DNA from: Aradus depressus
Lineage: Eukaryota > Arthropoda > Insecta > Hemiptera > Aradidae
Length of the DNA: 64,000 nt
NCBI GenBank assembly: GCA_963662175.1
Contig: OY759223.1
Span: forward strand, 7,659,549-7,723,548
Direction: 5' to 3'
Shown: in pieces, positions 29,791 to 40,266 of the stretch
How the letters are laid out: every line of letters begins with the position of its first letter
Position numbering within the stretch: the stretch's first letter is position 1
Made by a program: the position numbers and the translations under genes
Notes under the pieces: generated by a model
Database searches by the model: none
The model's input: only the letters and a program-made list of their open reading frames with translations
What the model was told of the DNA's origin: nothing

Positions 29791-29973
29791 TTGTATATAG
29801 TTTATTACTACTTTCAAAAGTTGAATTTATTTTTATTATTTATTTATTATTATTATTTTTCTCTCTTTCATATATGTTAAAAAAAATTGTTTCCATCTCT
29901 TTTTCAAATTATTATAAAGTCTCTGTTTATATCATTGTCCATAATGTCTAATTTGTTTGTTTATATTATGTAT

Positions 29974-30062
29974 GCTCTGAAGAAGAAAATAAATATTTTT
30001 CGAAACGTTGGCCAAATTCTGCATTTTCTTTTACACAACAGAACCTCGATTCTGATTCTCCT
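29974..30062 (+). mobile_element. Penelope-like 3' terminus with hammerhead-like core
   Basis: CTGAAGA (29977-29983), stem II GAAAA/TTTTC, GAAA (30002-30005), palindrome AACGTT, then GGCCAAATTCTGC and CAGAACCTCGATTCTGATTC. The end matches the arms at 11717-11960. Stem I pairing is not evident. Confidence 0.6.
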
Positions 30063-30448
30063 TCTACATTAAAAAGATACTGTCGACTCTATTAATCATT
30101 ATGTGTGTACATGTTGGTGCGTGGTCAATTATTCACATTTCAAGTAATTGCTACAATCTATTCTGAATTAGTGTGCTCACAAAGCTTCAATCACGCACAG
30201 ACATGGCGAAAATAATCAAAACGTGTTCAGATGGCCTTAAAACGTGAAAATCTATTGGAAGCTCGATCTCGAATTTTCTTATACTGAGAATATAAGAAAG
30301 TAAAAAAAAAAAAATGTGAAGGACGTCTTTTTTTGTTTTTTGTCACAAATTCCTGTTGGAAGGCTAACTATAAAGAAAAACGTCCATAAATTGTAGATGT
30401 CCTTCCCATTGACTATAAGACTGATATAAGTATCTATCCTGTCTTTAC

Positions 30449-30547
30449 AATCCAAGTCCTACTGATGGAGACAGTCCTCCAGGTAGATCCTCCAATTGTT
30501 CCCATTCTAAAGAGTCGTGATTGTCTACAGGACGATCCGGGTGCCCT
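30449..30547 (-). CDS. Candidate coding exon of an unidentified gene
   Basis: - strand acceptor TTTGCTACCTGCTTCCAG before 30547 and GTAAAG after 30449; phase 2-2. It encodes GHPDRPVDNHDSLEWEQLED, then LPGGLSPSVGLGL. GC content is above its surroundings. If the donor is not used, a TAA follows at once, so it could be a terminal exon. It does not splice in phase to gene 2. Family unknown. Confidence 0.35.
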
Positions 30548-30699
30548 CTGGAAGCAGGTAGCAAACCTTTCCTTCAGGTTAGTAGTCTTCACACCGACCT
30601 ACTTTTCAGAACCTCCCCCCTCCCCTCTATGTAACATTTCATGTCAAACTAGTCAAATCGTTTATATTCAAATGGTGGAATCATACAATGATCATACAC

Positions 30700-31030
30700 A
30701 ATATCGTTGAATGAATTCTCATATTAAATGTGCCGATACATTCATTACATCGACAGTTATTAGAGTTTATAAATTAAGTCATTCTCCCCTGAACCCCCTC
30801 CCTTATGGCCGATTTGTCGAAACAATAATCAATGCCGTCCTTAAGGAGTTTTAAATTTAAATATAAAATTCCATGTCGATTCATTCGGAAATTATTGGGA
30901 TTTTCAATTTTTTGTAATTACTTTCATTACTACGGCAACCATTAGCGTTTTTGTGTTAAAACTCCCCCCTTCTTTTTGGCCGATATGGCTCAAAATCAAC
31001 GTGTCGTCCTTGGAGGGTTCTAGATATTGT
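30700..31030 (+). repeat. Dispersed repeat family X with internal tandem structure
   Basis: Two successive ~115-145-bp modules, each with GATACATTCATTAC-type, CAGTTATTAG-type, a C-rich run, GGCCGAT and a GTCCTT..GG stretch. This is the closest interspersed counterpart to the satellite subunit. Confidence 0.6.
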
Positions 31031-31045
31031 GGTAAATATTATGTA

Positions 31046-31476
31046 AATCATATTATATAAAGCTGAAAATGTCTGTGCCTTGTACCGCTATAACTCGCGA
31101 ACGGCTTGATGCATTTGATTAATTTTTTTTTAATTTGTTCGTCATCGTCTGTGGAAGGTTATAGGCGTATTAGTACCTCAATATCTGGTCCATCCCAGCA
31201 TCCACCCACGCAATCTTTGTAACTCAAAAACCACTGCAATGATTAATGAGGAATCTTTTTGAATAGATAAGTTTTATCTACCGGAAGGTTAAGGTCTATT
31301 TCTTAATCAACCCCTGGTCCATCCCAGCATCCACTCACGCAATCTTTGTAACTCGAAAACCATTGCAACGATTAATGAGAAATCTTTTTGAATAAATTAG
31401 TTTTAGCTCCAAAGCTAGTGTTACTACAGTTGAAGGACTATAAGCCTTATTCCGTATGAATAATTGAAAATTATAA
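31046..31476 (-). repeat. Dispersed repeat family Y copy
   Basis: Complement of the 22054-22583 element, including both AAAGATTGCGTG modules; lacks the CCCGGCGTTGCCCGGG end. Confidence 0.65.
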
Positions 31477-31484
31477 GTAGTTTT

Positions 31485-32130
31485 CGTAAAAGGCCCTAAA
31501 ATATCAAAAGTTCAAGACGTGCAATTTTTAAGAAAGTGCACGTATTTTTAAAAAAAATTCAATTAACCAACTTTTCATTTGAATTTCTAAAGAGATGCAA
31601 TTTTTAATAATTTAAAATAATATTAAATCTAAACCAAAGGTTTTCAAATGATCTTACAGGGGAAAATGAATAGAATAGAATTTACGAGAACAAATAGTTT
31701 GGGTTTATTTTTTTAAACCATCTACATTATAAAATTAAAAAACTAAACATTGAAACAAACAAAAATCGAAAGAGAAACTCTTGAAAACTAAATTCTTAAA
31801 ACTATTATTTCAATATTTTTTCTTTATTGTCATTCTTTAAATTTAGGTTATATTTCTGGGCATATATCCTGTACATATAAACAAACAATAGTACCTTCTT
31901 TTCGGATCAATTTCACCATCAATTCACTTCTATTTAGTTTATTACATTTTAAGCCTAAACACCACTCTTCACACACTCAGGCCATCTCCATTGAACACAG
32001 ACCCCCACACACACTAAAAACAGCTGATGGCCGTGTTTTGTTTTTTACATGCATTTGTTTTAAAAGAAATGGTTTCTTATTATTTATAGAAAAATAAATT
32101 TTTTTAATACTAATGATTTAATGTGTGTAT
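31485..32130 (+). repeat. Dispersed segment, copy 1 (second at 40985-41690)
   Basis: GGCCCTAAAATATCAAAAGT, TCAAGACGTGCAATTTTTAA, ATAGAATTTACGAGAACAAA and GATGGCCGTGTTTTGTTTTT occur in the same order in both. AT-rich, non-coding; class unknown. Confidence 0.65.
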
Positions 32131-32640
32131 ATTTTTTTTTATACATCACAATATACATATAAAATTTTGTGTCGATAAATTCATTATATCGGCAGTTATT
32201 AAAGTTTACGAGTTGCTCCCCCTCTCTTCTCTTCGGCTGATATCGCGTAAAATAATAGATGTCGTCCGTATGAAATTTTTATATAAAATTTTTATTTTTT
32301 TTATTACACAATTTAAATATAATATATAACATTCAATCGGGAATTATTAGTGTATTTGAGATGAGCGAGCCTTCTCTTCTCTCATTTCCCTCTTTTACAA
32401 AATTTAGCCCCTCTCCCCCTAAAATCCCCCACGGCCGATTTCGCTTAAAATCAATATATATCTTATAAGATTTTGGATAAAATTTCGTCACGATGCATTC
32501 TTTTCATCAAGAGTTATCGCGTAAACATACTCTTTTTTTTTGCCTTTTTGGAATTAGGTGGTCGGAAAACATGAAATATCGATGAAAACTTCCCCTTACA
32601 CTTCATATAGTTGGGCAAGTGAAAAACCTCAGTTTTTTTA
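32130..32640 (+). repeat. Dispersed repeat family X copy
   Basis: TGTGTCGATAAATTCATTAT, CTTCGGCTGATATCGCG, CGGAAAACATGAAATATCGA and CTTCATATAGTTGGGCAAG. Confidence 0.55.
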
Positions 32641-33039
32641 AACAAATTACTTTCAATTTTTTTTTTTTTTCAAATATCTTTACGTTGAGCTTTCCAATGG
32701 ATTTCAAAATATTTCCCTCGTGTTATGAAATATGGAAAGGCACTTATTATGACGGATCCAGATCAAGATTGACAATAGATAACAAACTGAACAGAAAGTG
32801 AATGTCGTGACAAATGGAAGACAGAAAAGTGACAGTTTGTGAACCTTATTAAGAAGGAAATAATAACGGTCTCCGTTCTAATCGATACAGGAACGGAACT
32901 AGAAAGAAACTGTGACTGTTCTGTACTATCCCTATATTCTATCCTCAAAAACACTTCTACTTCCCCAACATACAAGACCGGAACTGTCCAAGTATTCGCC
33001 GGAAACACTTCATACATCACCATGAAAAAAAAAAATGTA

Positions 33040-33270
33040 TTCGATGAATCACTGGCTAGGTACTTCCCCAGTATGAATTAATCAATTACATTTTCACTCT
33101 ACCTCCAAAGTCATCAACTATTTTGTGCTAAAATTCAATGTTTGACGTGCAAGTGCCTTCTGAATCCACATGCTACTAAATTTGGTGTCGATACATTCAT
33201 TACACATCGGCAATGATAATAGTTTTTGTGTTATGTCTCCCCCTAATTTTCCCTTCCCTTGGGCCGATCT
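33040..33270 (+). repeat. Dispersed repeat family X copy
   Basis: GATGAATCACTGGCTAGGTA, TTCCCCAGTATGAATTAATC and GTGTCGATACATTCATTACA. Confidence 0.6.
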
Positions 33271-33284
33271 GCCTGTTATTTATT

Positions 33285-33552
33285 ACAACTGATGCCCGGG
33301 CTTTAACTGCAAGGTCATATCGCCTACTACCAGAGCTCTTTTTCGTCACTCTGGTGGACATGAACAGGACTCTATTATGAGAGTCCTAAATTTTGCCTGC
33401 CTTAAATTGTATTCACTTAAGGTAGAGGGTCTATAACTAGTACCTGACATCGTACAGGCTCACCTCCCAGCTAAAAAACCTAAGCCGGGTTTGAACCCGC
33501 GATCTTGAGCTCAGTAGGCAAGCATGCTACCTTTGAACTACCGGCTCCCTCT
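33285..33552 (-). repeat. SINE family A, near full length
   Basis: CTGATGCCCGGGCTTTAACT to TTTGAACTACCGGC; head to head with the next copy, 25 bp away. Confidence 0.82.
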
Positions 33553-33576
33553 ATATATGTATATTTTTTTTTTTAA

Positions 33577-33866
33577 GGCCGCCGGTAGCTCAGTGGTATG
33601 CATGCTTGCTTACTGAGCTAAAGATAGCGGATTCATAACCCGGCCGAGGCCCTTAGTTTACTTTATCTGGGAGGTAAAATAAACTTAAGCACGCCGTCCT
33701 TCGGCGATGGTCCCGAGCCTGTACGATGCCAGGTACATGTTCAAGACCCCTATCCTTTAGTTTTAGGACTCCCATAGTAGAGTCGGGTCCCAGAGTGACG
33801 AAAGAGCGCTCTGGTAGTAGGCGATATGACCTCGTAGTTAAAGCCCGGGCATAAGTCATAATAACT
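33577..33866 (+). repeat. SINE family A, full length
   Basis: GGCCGCCGGTAGCTCAGTGG to GCATAAGTCATAATAACTA. It forms an inverted pair with 33285-33552. Confidence 0.87.
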
Positions 33867-33989
33867 ATATATTTATTTGTTTTAATATTAAATTTTCTTT
33901 TACATTTAATGACAATGAAGGGGAGATAATGTGTATAGTTTTCGCCAGAATTTCATTTTTAAACTTTTTCTATTCTTTCTTTTTAAAAA

Positions 33990-34140
33990 ATGTTGAATGG
34001 GCTCACTCTATAACTTCTGAAAGAATGAACATATCGACAAGAAATTTTACTTTTGAATTTTAGCCCAATTGACTTTGGAGGAAGAGCGAAAACGTAGTTG
34101 ATTGTTCGTGCTGGGGAAGTACATAGTCCGTGACCCACCG
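33990..34140 (-). repeat. Dispersed repeat family X fragment
   Basis: AGCGAAAACGTAGTTGATTG and GGGGAAGTACATAGTCCGTG, the complement of the family start. Confidence 0.5.
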
Positions 34141-34157
34141 ACGACTTTTGTGACTAC

Positions 34158-34282
34158 GATGTGACATCTGGGAGTAGCCAGACGATTTCCATGGTCAATA
34201 TTTTCTCCAGGATCCTCCTTTTCCAGTTGAACCTTCTTCTTTTCTATACGACCGACCTGATTCTCAAACGTACGTTCTAGTT
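34158..34282 (-). CDS. Candidate coding exon of an unidentified gene
   Basis: - strand acceptor CATCTTACCTTTCCCAAG before 34282 and a weak GTAGTC after 34158; phase 1 in, 0 out. It encodes ELERTFENQVGRIEKKKVQL then EKEDPGENIDHGNRLATP, charged and coiled-coil-like, and unlike the simple repeats around it. No matching partner exon was found, so it could be a chance or retroposed fragment. Confidence 0.3.
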
Positions 34283-34723
34283 CTTGGGAAAGGTAAGATG
34301 AGATACAAGAATATATTGAAATAGAAACGCGTATCTAACAACACTTTTCTCCCAATAAATTCACATTTTCCGCTTTTTTTTGCAAGATGTCGTGTGAACT
34401 GCAAACAAATGCTGCGGTTCATCTTTTTTTTTTTTAATTTTCTCAGTAATTTTATAAAAATATTTTATATTTTAAATCCAAAAATATTTTTAAAAAATCT
34501 CGTTGAATCATCTGCAATGTACTTCCCCAGTGTGAATTAACCAACTAAAACGAATCGACAGATTTGACTAAAAATCGGTAAGTGTCTTATACAGAGAATT
34601 CTAAAACATCATCAGAAATTTCGTTATTAGGGTTTGTCTGAGCTTTTTTGGTCGATTTGGCTGAAAAAAATTCGTAATCGTACCGTTATATACCTACCTG
34701 AAAGATTTATCTTAAAGATGGAC

Positions 34724-34892
34724 GTTAAACGAAACAATCCTAGGTAAATAAAGAAAGCTATTTAGACAAAATTTAGAATTCCCATACTAGAGTCGGACTC
34801 ATGTCCACTAGAGCGACGAAAGAGCGCTCTACTAGTTGGTCATATGACTTCGCAGTTTAAGCCCGGGCATGAGTTACAATAACTAACTACAC
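34724..34892 (+). repeat. SINE family A fragment
   Basis: GATGGACGTTAAACGAAACA to GCCCGGGCATGAGTTACAAT. Confidence 0.7.
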
Positions 34893-35099
34893 CTTAAAGA
34901 AATAGAAATTTAAAATATAAATAGTACCAACTGTATTAGGAACTTTATATTCATTTATCTTCTATTAATCATTTATAATATCAAAAATATATATTATTCA
35001 TCTTATATGTATTTGTATTCTAAGATTTAATATTCAATTCGAACAAGATTAAAAGAGAAAAAATACTCTTATACAAAAATTTTCTTAAAAGAGGAAGTG

Positions 35100-35645
35100 G
35101 TCGAGTCAGAACACAGGAAGTCAACTGGAGTTCAAACAATGCCAACCTGATCATACCGCTATGTTAGTTAGTTATTCAGTTTCTAGGAAGGGTAGCTTTT
35201 ACAAAGATTTGAATCCCTTGGTTGAAGTTCGTCCTTGGTTCACTCGGGAGCCGATTTCCAAGGAACTTTGTCGCACGATTTGTCGTCTTAGGTCCAATCA
35301 AGGGTTGTGTGGTTTGTATAAGCACAGGATAGGTTTGGCTGAATCGGCTTTATGCCCCCACTGTGGGGAAGTCGAGTCTTTTGAACATATTTTCATGTTG
35401 TGTCCGAAATTTGCTGAAGAGAGGCTCTCTTTGTTTATGGCGATAGATCCCAAATTGTGTCAGCCATTCAACTACGCCTGTCTTATAGGCTCTGGTAAGG
35501 TGGACATTTACAGGAGTATCTTAAGTTTCATTAAGGCATGTGGAATCTCGGTGTAAAATAATAAAGAAATCTAATATATTCATATGAATTTGTTTGATTG
35601 GCTATGGCTTATTGCTGAGGCCAAAAAAAAAAAAAAAAAAAAAAA
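35100..35645 (+). pseudogene. Non-LTR retrotransposon 3' end with zinc knuckle and poly(A)
   Basis: The frame 35161-35556 reads RTICRLRSNQGLCGLYKHRI, CPHCGEVESFEHIFMLCPKF and a stop. The C-x2-C-x7-H-x4-C knuckle preceded by a basic LRSNxGLCG segment is the C-terminal region of many LINE ORF2 proteins. A ~21-nt poly(A) run ends it at about 35645. The 5' part (RT, endonuclease) is missing: a 5'-truncated insertion. The frame is open to its end, so it is fairly young. Confidence 0.78.
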
Positions 35646-35935
35646 CTACGAGGTCATATCGCCTACTACCAGAGCGCTCTTTCGTCACTCTGGTGGACAT
35701 GAGCCCGACTCTACTGTGGGAGTCATAAATGTTTATTCACCTAGAAGGGGTCTTTAACGAGTACCTGACATCGTACAGGCTCGGAACCATCGCTTAACGT
35801 TCCATCCAAAGGACGGCGTGCTTAAGTTTATTTTACCTCCCAGATAAAATAAACTAAAGGCCTCGGCCGGGTTTGGAACTCACGATCTTGAGCTCAGAAG
35901 GCAAGCACGCAAACCACTGAGCTACCGGCGCCCTT
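35645..35935 (-). repeat. SINE family A, near full length
   Basis: Abuts the LINE poly(A): ACTACGAGGTCATATCGCCT to GAGCTACCGGCGCCC. Confidence 0.87.
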
Positions 35936-36039
35936 ATGAATGATGTGAATGTACATACCGCTATGTGTTCACGTATATTATTTACTAACAACCGGGTGTA
36001 CATTCAAGACATAATAATTATAAAGCACTGATGATTGAA

Positions 36040-36480
36040 AAAAAAAATTTGGCGTCAGTAAATCACCAACAATGTCCTTCCCCAGAACTAATCATTGATT
36101 TGGTTGAAAATCAATAGACTTCTAATTACTCAGAAACTTCTAAATAACTATACTAAATCAGAAATTACCTGAGTTATACTAGATCGGAAATTAGCTGAGT
36201 TATACTACATCGGAAATTACCTGACTTGACAGACACACATAGACAGTCAAACATGAATTTTACCTCCCCAGAGGGAGGCACAAGTATAGAGTAAGTTATG
36301 TAATCAGTCAGAAATTCGATGCAGAGTTTTCAACGGAATTTCATGTTTTCCGAATATAAAATCGGTGAATCACCGGCAATGTACTTCCCCAGAAGGAATT
36401 AATCGATTCACTTTTCGCTCCCCCTCCAAGACCGTTTTCACTAATCTCAATAGTTGACCAATATACGGGGGTCCTAAATC
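36040..36480 (+). repeat. Dispersed repeat family X copies with a 31-bp tandem
   Basis: Two copies of the family start (AATCACCAACAATGTCCTTC; AATCACCGGCAATGTACTTC). At 36150-36230 CGGAAATTACCTGAGTTATA-type modules repeat about 2.5 times. Confidence 0.6.
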
Positions 36481-36495
36481 CTCATTTATATCGAT

Positions 36496-36882
36496 AAACT
36501 AGCAGTAATACCCGGCGTTGCCCGGGGAACTTTGACTTTTCTCCTAATATCTCTCGTTCGAATCCATTTCAATTCTTCAATAGTACATTCATGATGTTAT
36601 AATTTTCAATTATTCATACGGAATAACGCCTTAACCTTAACCTTCCGGTAGATAAAACTTATCTATTCAAAAAGATTCCTCATTAATCATTGCAGTGGTT
36701 TTTGAGTTACAAAGATTGCGTGGGTGGATGCTGGGATGGACCAGATATTGAGGTACTAATACGCCTATAACCTTCCACAGACGATGACGAACAAATTAAA
36801 AAAAAAATTAATCAAATCCATCAAGCCGTTCGTGAGTTATAGCGGTACAACGCACAGACATTTTCAGTTTTATATATATGAT
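36496..36882 (+). repeat. Dispersed repeat family Y copy
   Basis: ACTAGCAGTAATACCCGGCG to CAGACATTTTCAGTTTTATA, with an internal deletion compared with 22054-22583. Confidence 0.68.
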
Positions 36883-36976
36883 TTATGACCGATTATATAA
36901 CTTCCCCTATACTTGGTATAACTGGGGAAGTACATTGAAGGTGATTCACCCACGAACTTTATTTTTTTTCTTCTAG

Positions 36977-37103
36977 TGTTAACGGACACAGACAGGCAGA
37001 GCAATAGTCTGGATGAAATGGACGGGGCCGTTGGAGTCCCATTGTCCGCTCCGGGCTGGCACAACACAAAGGCTGGCCTTTCATGCGAGAGGTCTCTAGG
37101 CAG
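36977..37103 (+). CDS. Candidate coding exon of an unidentified gene
   Basis: A strong acceptor (ATTTTTTTTCTTCTAG) before 36977 and GTAGGG after 37103; phase 1 in, 2 out. It encodes LTDTDRQSNSLDEMDGAVGV then PLSAPGWHNTKAGLSCERSL. GC-rich against its flanks. No partner exon was identified. A poly(A)-like run at 37231-37249 follows, so a retroposed fragment is the main alternative. Confidence 0.35.
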
Positions 37104-38135
37104 GTAGGGGATGTGAACACCGCCCTAACATCTTTACCTGATCCTTGGGGCCCTTCTTATAACAGACCAGCCCTTCCAACCTACCTCACCCTATTTCTTG
37201 TTACAGTCTTCAAAATGTGCTTTTTCAGAAGAAAAAAAAAAAAAAAAAATCCCTTCACTTGACTAGATTTTTCACTTAGCAAAATCCCACTTGGGTCAGG
37301 TATAAACTTATTTATCCTTTTTTCGAGAAGATACAAGAAAGGGCTGCACTGAGTCTATTCAATTTCACTGCCTTAGCTATACAAAGTGGAGAGGAACTTA
37401 CGTAATCAGTCAAAAACTCGATGCGGAATCTCAGCAAAATTTCCTGATTTCCGACCCCAGATTCCAATATCAAAAAAAAAAAGTGTCTGCAGTTAGTATA
37501 CAGGAGGAAAATGAATATATTGAAATTTGGAACATGAAAAATACCGTCAGATTTCAATCGATAACGACTAATAATGCGATAACAACGGTTGAGGTCACAA
37601 TGAATAGAGCATATCTGTACGTGTTTGTTTTGCCTGTGACGTTGTCGGGCTAGTGTGGGCGCCGGCGGATGATTGTTGCGAATTAGCCTTGTGTAAAATT
37701 AGAAATTAGTGTAGCGTGATAACGCGTTTAGATAGGACGTGGATTCGGGTATCATTGTAAAGTGCTTGAGGAACACTACTAGAACTCAAAGTGAAACAAT
37801 AAAAATATTCGCCGAAATATATGTAAAAATCGGTATTAAATTGTAAATTGCAAAAAAATGGAAGATGTCGTCTCATATGAATCGTAAATATGCGCGGAAT
37901 TATAGAAAACACGGAAAATCTACGGCTTGGACCTTGACTACGCCTTAATACTTTTTTTTTTTATAGAATTTTAAATGAAAAATGTAGCGTAGTGGTTTGA
38001 AGCATGGCTCTCCAAAAGAATAAGGGACTTAATGATGGCTTTGAAGTCAGATAAAAAATAGAGAAAAATGGTGTTAGTTTCATTTTTCTAACTGCTACAG
38101 TCTCTCTATGAAAATAGGGTATACATCAAACATCT

Positions 38136-38178
38136 AAGGATCTCGGCCGGGTTTTGGACACCGATCTTGAACTTAACT
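38136..38178 (-). repeat. SINE family A head fragment
   Basis: AAGGATCTCGGCCGGGTTTT followed by CCGATCTTGAACTT. The rest of 37260-38640 is AT-rich with nothing recognisable. Confidence 0.45.
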
Positions 38179-38639
38179 TTTTCTACGTCTAAAATCTAAT
38201 GAACTAATTAAGAAATATTTCGATAGTTAAGTGAAATTATGCTCTATTCTGCAGTTAATTACTTTTTTTTTAACATTAAAAAGAATTATATTTATTTTGA
38301 ATATTTACAATCGGTAATATGACAATAAATAAATTTATTAACCCTTATTAACCCTCCTTAACTATTTTTTTGATGTGATACAGTTACAGAAGTTTGAAGT
38401 GTAACTTCCATACCTAACTCTTCTAGTTTCAGTTTCTCTTTGTGCTAATAGACTATATTTTTATTTTAACTATTTTTATCATATAATATGTTGGTAACAA
38501 TTTTTATTTTATGTACAGTTAAGGTTACATTAATTTATGGATATTGCCTTAAAGATATTATAGATATGATATAGATTAACTTATTGATAAATTAATAAAT
38601 AAAGTGTTTTGTACATTTGACTCTGATGATGGAACATAA

Positions 38640-39370
38640 TTTTTGTGTCTGTCTAACACGATAACTCCTGATAGAAAGAATATATCGACACGAAATTTTA
38701 TATGTGAATTCAGAAACCTCTAACGACGTCACCTATTGATTTTCAGTCAAATTGGCCAAAGAGGAGGCGAGAATTAGGGGGGAAGCTTAAAAAAAAAAAA
38801 AAAACACTCTAATAACTGTCGATGTAATGAATTTATCGTCACAAAATTTAGTGTAAGGATTTAAAACCCCTATGTAAGTTCACTTTTGAATATTAGCGCA
38901 ATACGTCTACTGGTTTTGGAGGGGGGATCGAAAAATTAATAATTGAGTGGTTGACGCGAAAAAGGTTCTAAACGCCAAAATAACACTTCCTTCCTCTGCC
39001 ATGTTGAGAACTACTGGTGGCTGTTAGAACCTTCTTCCAGAGGCTCAACGCTGACGTGGGCTCAATACTACCAACTGCTGCTGTAACGGCAAAAAAAAAC
39101 TTCCCTACACAGTCCCTAGAAGCCTATAGAACCTTATTCCACAGAAATCTCATTTTCGACTAAAATGGCGCTTAGAACCTTTTTCGCGTCAACCACTCAA
39201 TTATTGATTAATTCGTTCTGGGGAAGTACAATGCAGGTGATTCACTGATTACTTTTTTATTTTTGGATTGAGAAAATAGAAAAACATATAATTCCGTAGA
39301 AAACTCAACATCGAATTTCTGATCAATTACATAACTTCCCCTATACTTCGTTTAGCAGGATAAGAAAACC
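38640..39370 (-). repeat. Dispersed repeat family X cluster
   Basis: CGATGTAATGAATTTATCGT, GGGGAAGTACAATGCAGGTG and TTCACTGATTACTTTTTTAT, interrupted by the inverted-repeat element at 38939. Confidence 0.55.
38939..39204. mobile_element. Inverted-repeat DNA element (MITE)
   Basis: ~33-bp inverted ends (GAGTGGTTGACGCGAAAAAG near 38945 and its complement near 39198), ~265 bp, inserted in a family X copy. Confidence 0.75.
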
Positions 39371-39377
39371 ACCTGCG

Positions 39378-39550
39378 TCAAGACTGAAACATCTGGCGTA
39401 GGGAGGGGCGCGGGTCAGGAGGGGAAAGTTGTTTTTTTTCCTTTGGAGAAGGACGTAGCCTGGCCTCTCTTGTAGCTGTATCGGGCATATTCGCCTCCAG
39501 GCACTCCAGAACCGTGGCGTGGGCAGATATTTGTTTCGAGGGGCGGAAGA
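39378..39550 (-). CDS. Candidate coding exon of an unidentified gene
   Basis: The - strand frame reads ATVLECLEANMPDTATREAR then LRPSPKEKKQLSPPDPRPSL and RQMFQS before a TGA. It looks protein-like (charged, Pro-rich) and GC-rich. No convincing acceptor was found close upstream, so boundaries are uncertain. Confidence 0.28.
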
Positions 39551-39599
39551 AAAAAAAAACCAACAAGAGAGAGGGAGAAAAAGTATCACTTAGGCGGGA

Positions 39600-39830
39600 C
39601 ATATTTATCTTCCCTAGCAATATGAAGTATACGGCAAGTTATGCAACTTCAATGTGCAGTTTTCAATGGAATTTCATGTTTTTCGACCTCTAGACCAACC
39701 AACTCGATACCTATTGTTTTTCAGCCAAATCGACCAAAGAAAAGGGGGGATTAGGGGGAAGGATTAAGATAAATAATGTAATAAATGCCGATAGACTGAA
39801 TGTATCATCACGAAATTTTATATGTGTGAC
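39600..39830 (-). repeat. Dispersed repeat family X fragment
   Basis: AGTATACGGCAAGTTATGCA, GGAATTTCATGTTTTTCGAC and the complement of the family middle. Confidence 0.5.
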
Positions 39831-39962
39831 CAAAACCTCATAAGGAAGCCTTTATTGTTGCTTTTTATTCTGACTATTGCTTAAAGTGAGGTTATGGAAA
39901 CTTGTCAATTTCCAGCGGTCAAAGAAAGAAAGGGGGGGGGGGGGATTTTTTATCTCTTAGTT

Positions 39963-40266
39963 ATTAGGTTAGGTTTTATGACTCATGCCCGGGCTTTAAC
40001 TACGAGGTCATATAGCCTGCTACCAGAGCGCTCTATTGTCACTCTGGTGGACATGAGCCCGACACTACTGTGGGAGTCCTAAATTGTGCCTACCCTAAAT
40101 TTTCATTCACTTAGGGCAGGGGGTCTTCAACGAGTACCTGACATCGTACAGGCTCGGGACCATCGCTTAACGTCCCATCCGAGGGGCGGCGTGCTTAAGT
40201 TTATTTTACCTCCCAGATGAAATAAACTAAGGGCCTCGGTCGGGTTACGAACCCACGATCTTGAAG
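39963..40266 (-). repeat. SINE family A, A box lost
   Basis: ATGACTCATGCCCGGGCTTT to GGGTTACGAACCCACGATCT. Confidence 0.85.

Noticed and set aside
32839..33081. Frame with VSVLIDTGTELERN resembling a retropepsin DTG motif
   Set aside because: Only the short DTG segment fits. There is no flanking gag or RT signal and the end of the frame runs into family X repeat.
10157..40266. tRNA genes (A and B boxes at many places)
   Set aside because: They are heads of SINE copies: no full cloverleaf, shared non-tRNA bodies and many diverged copies.
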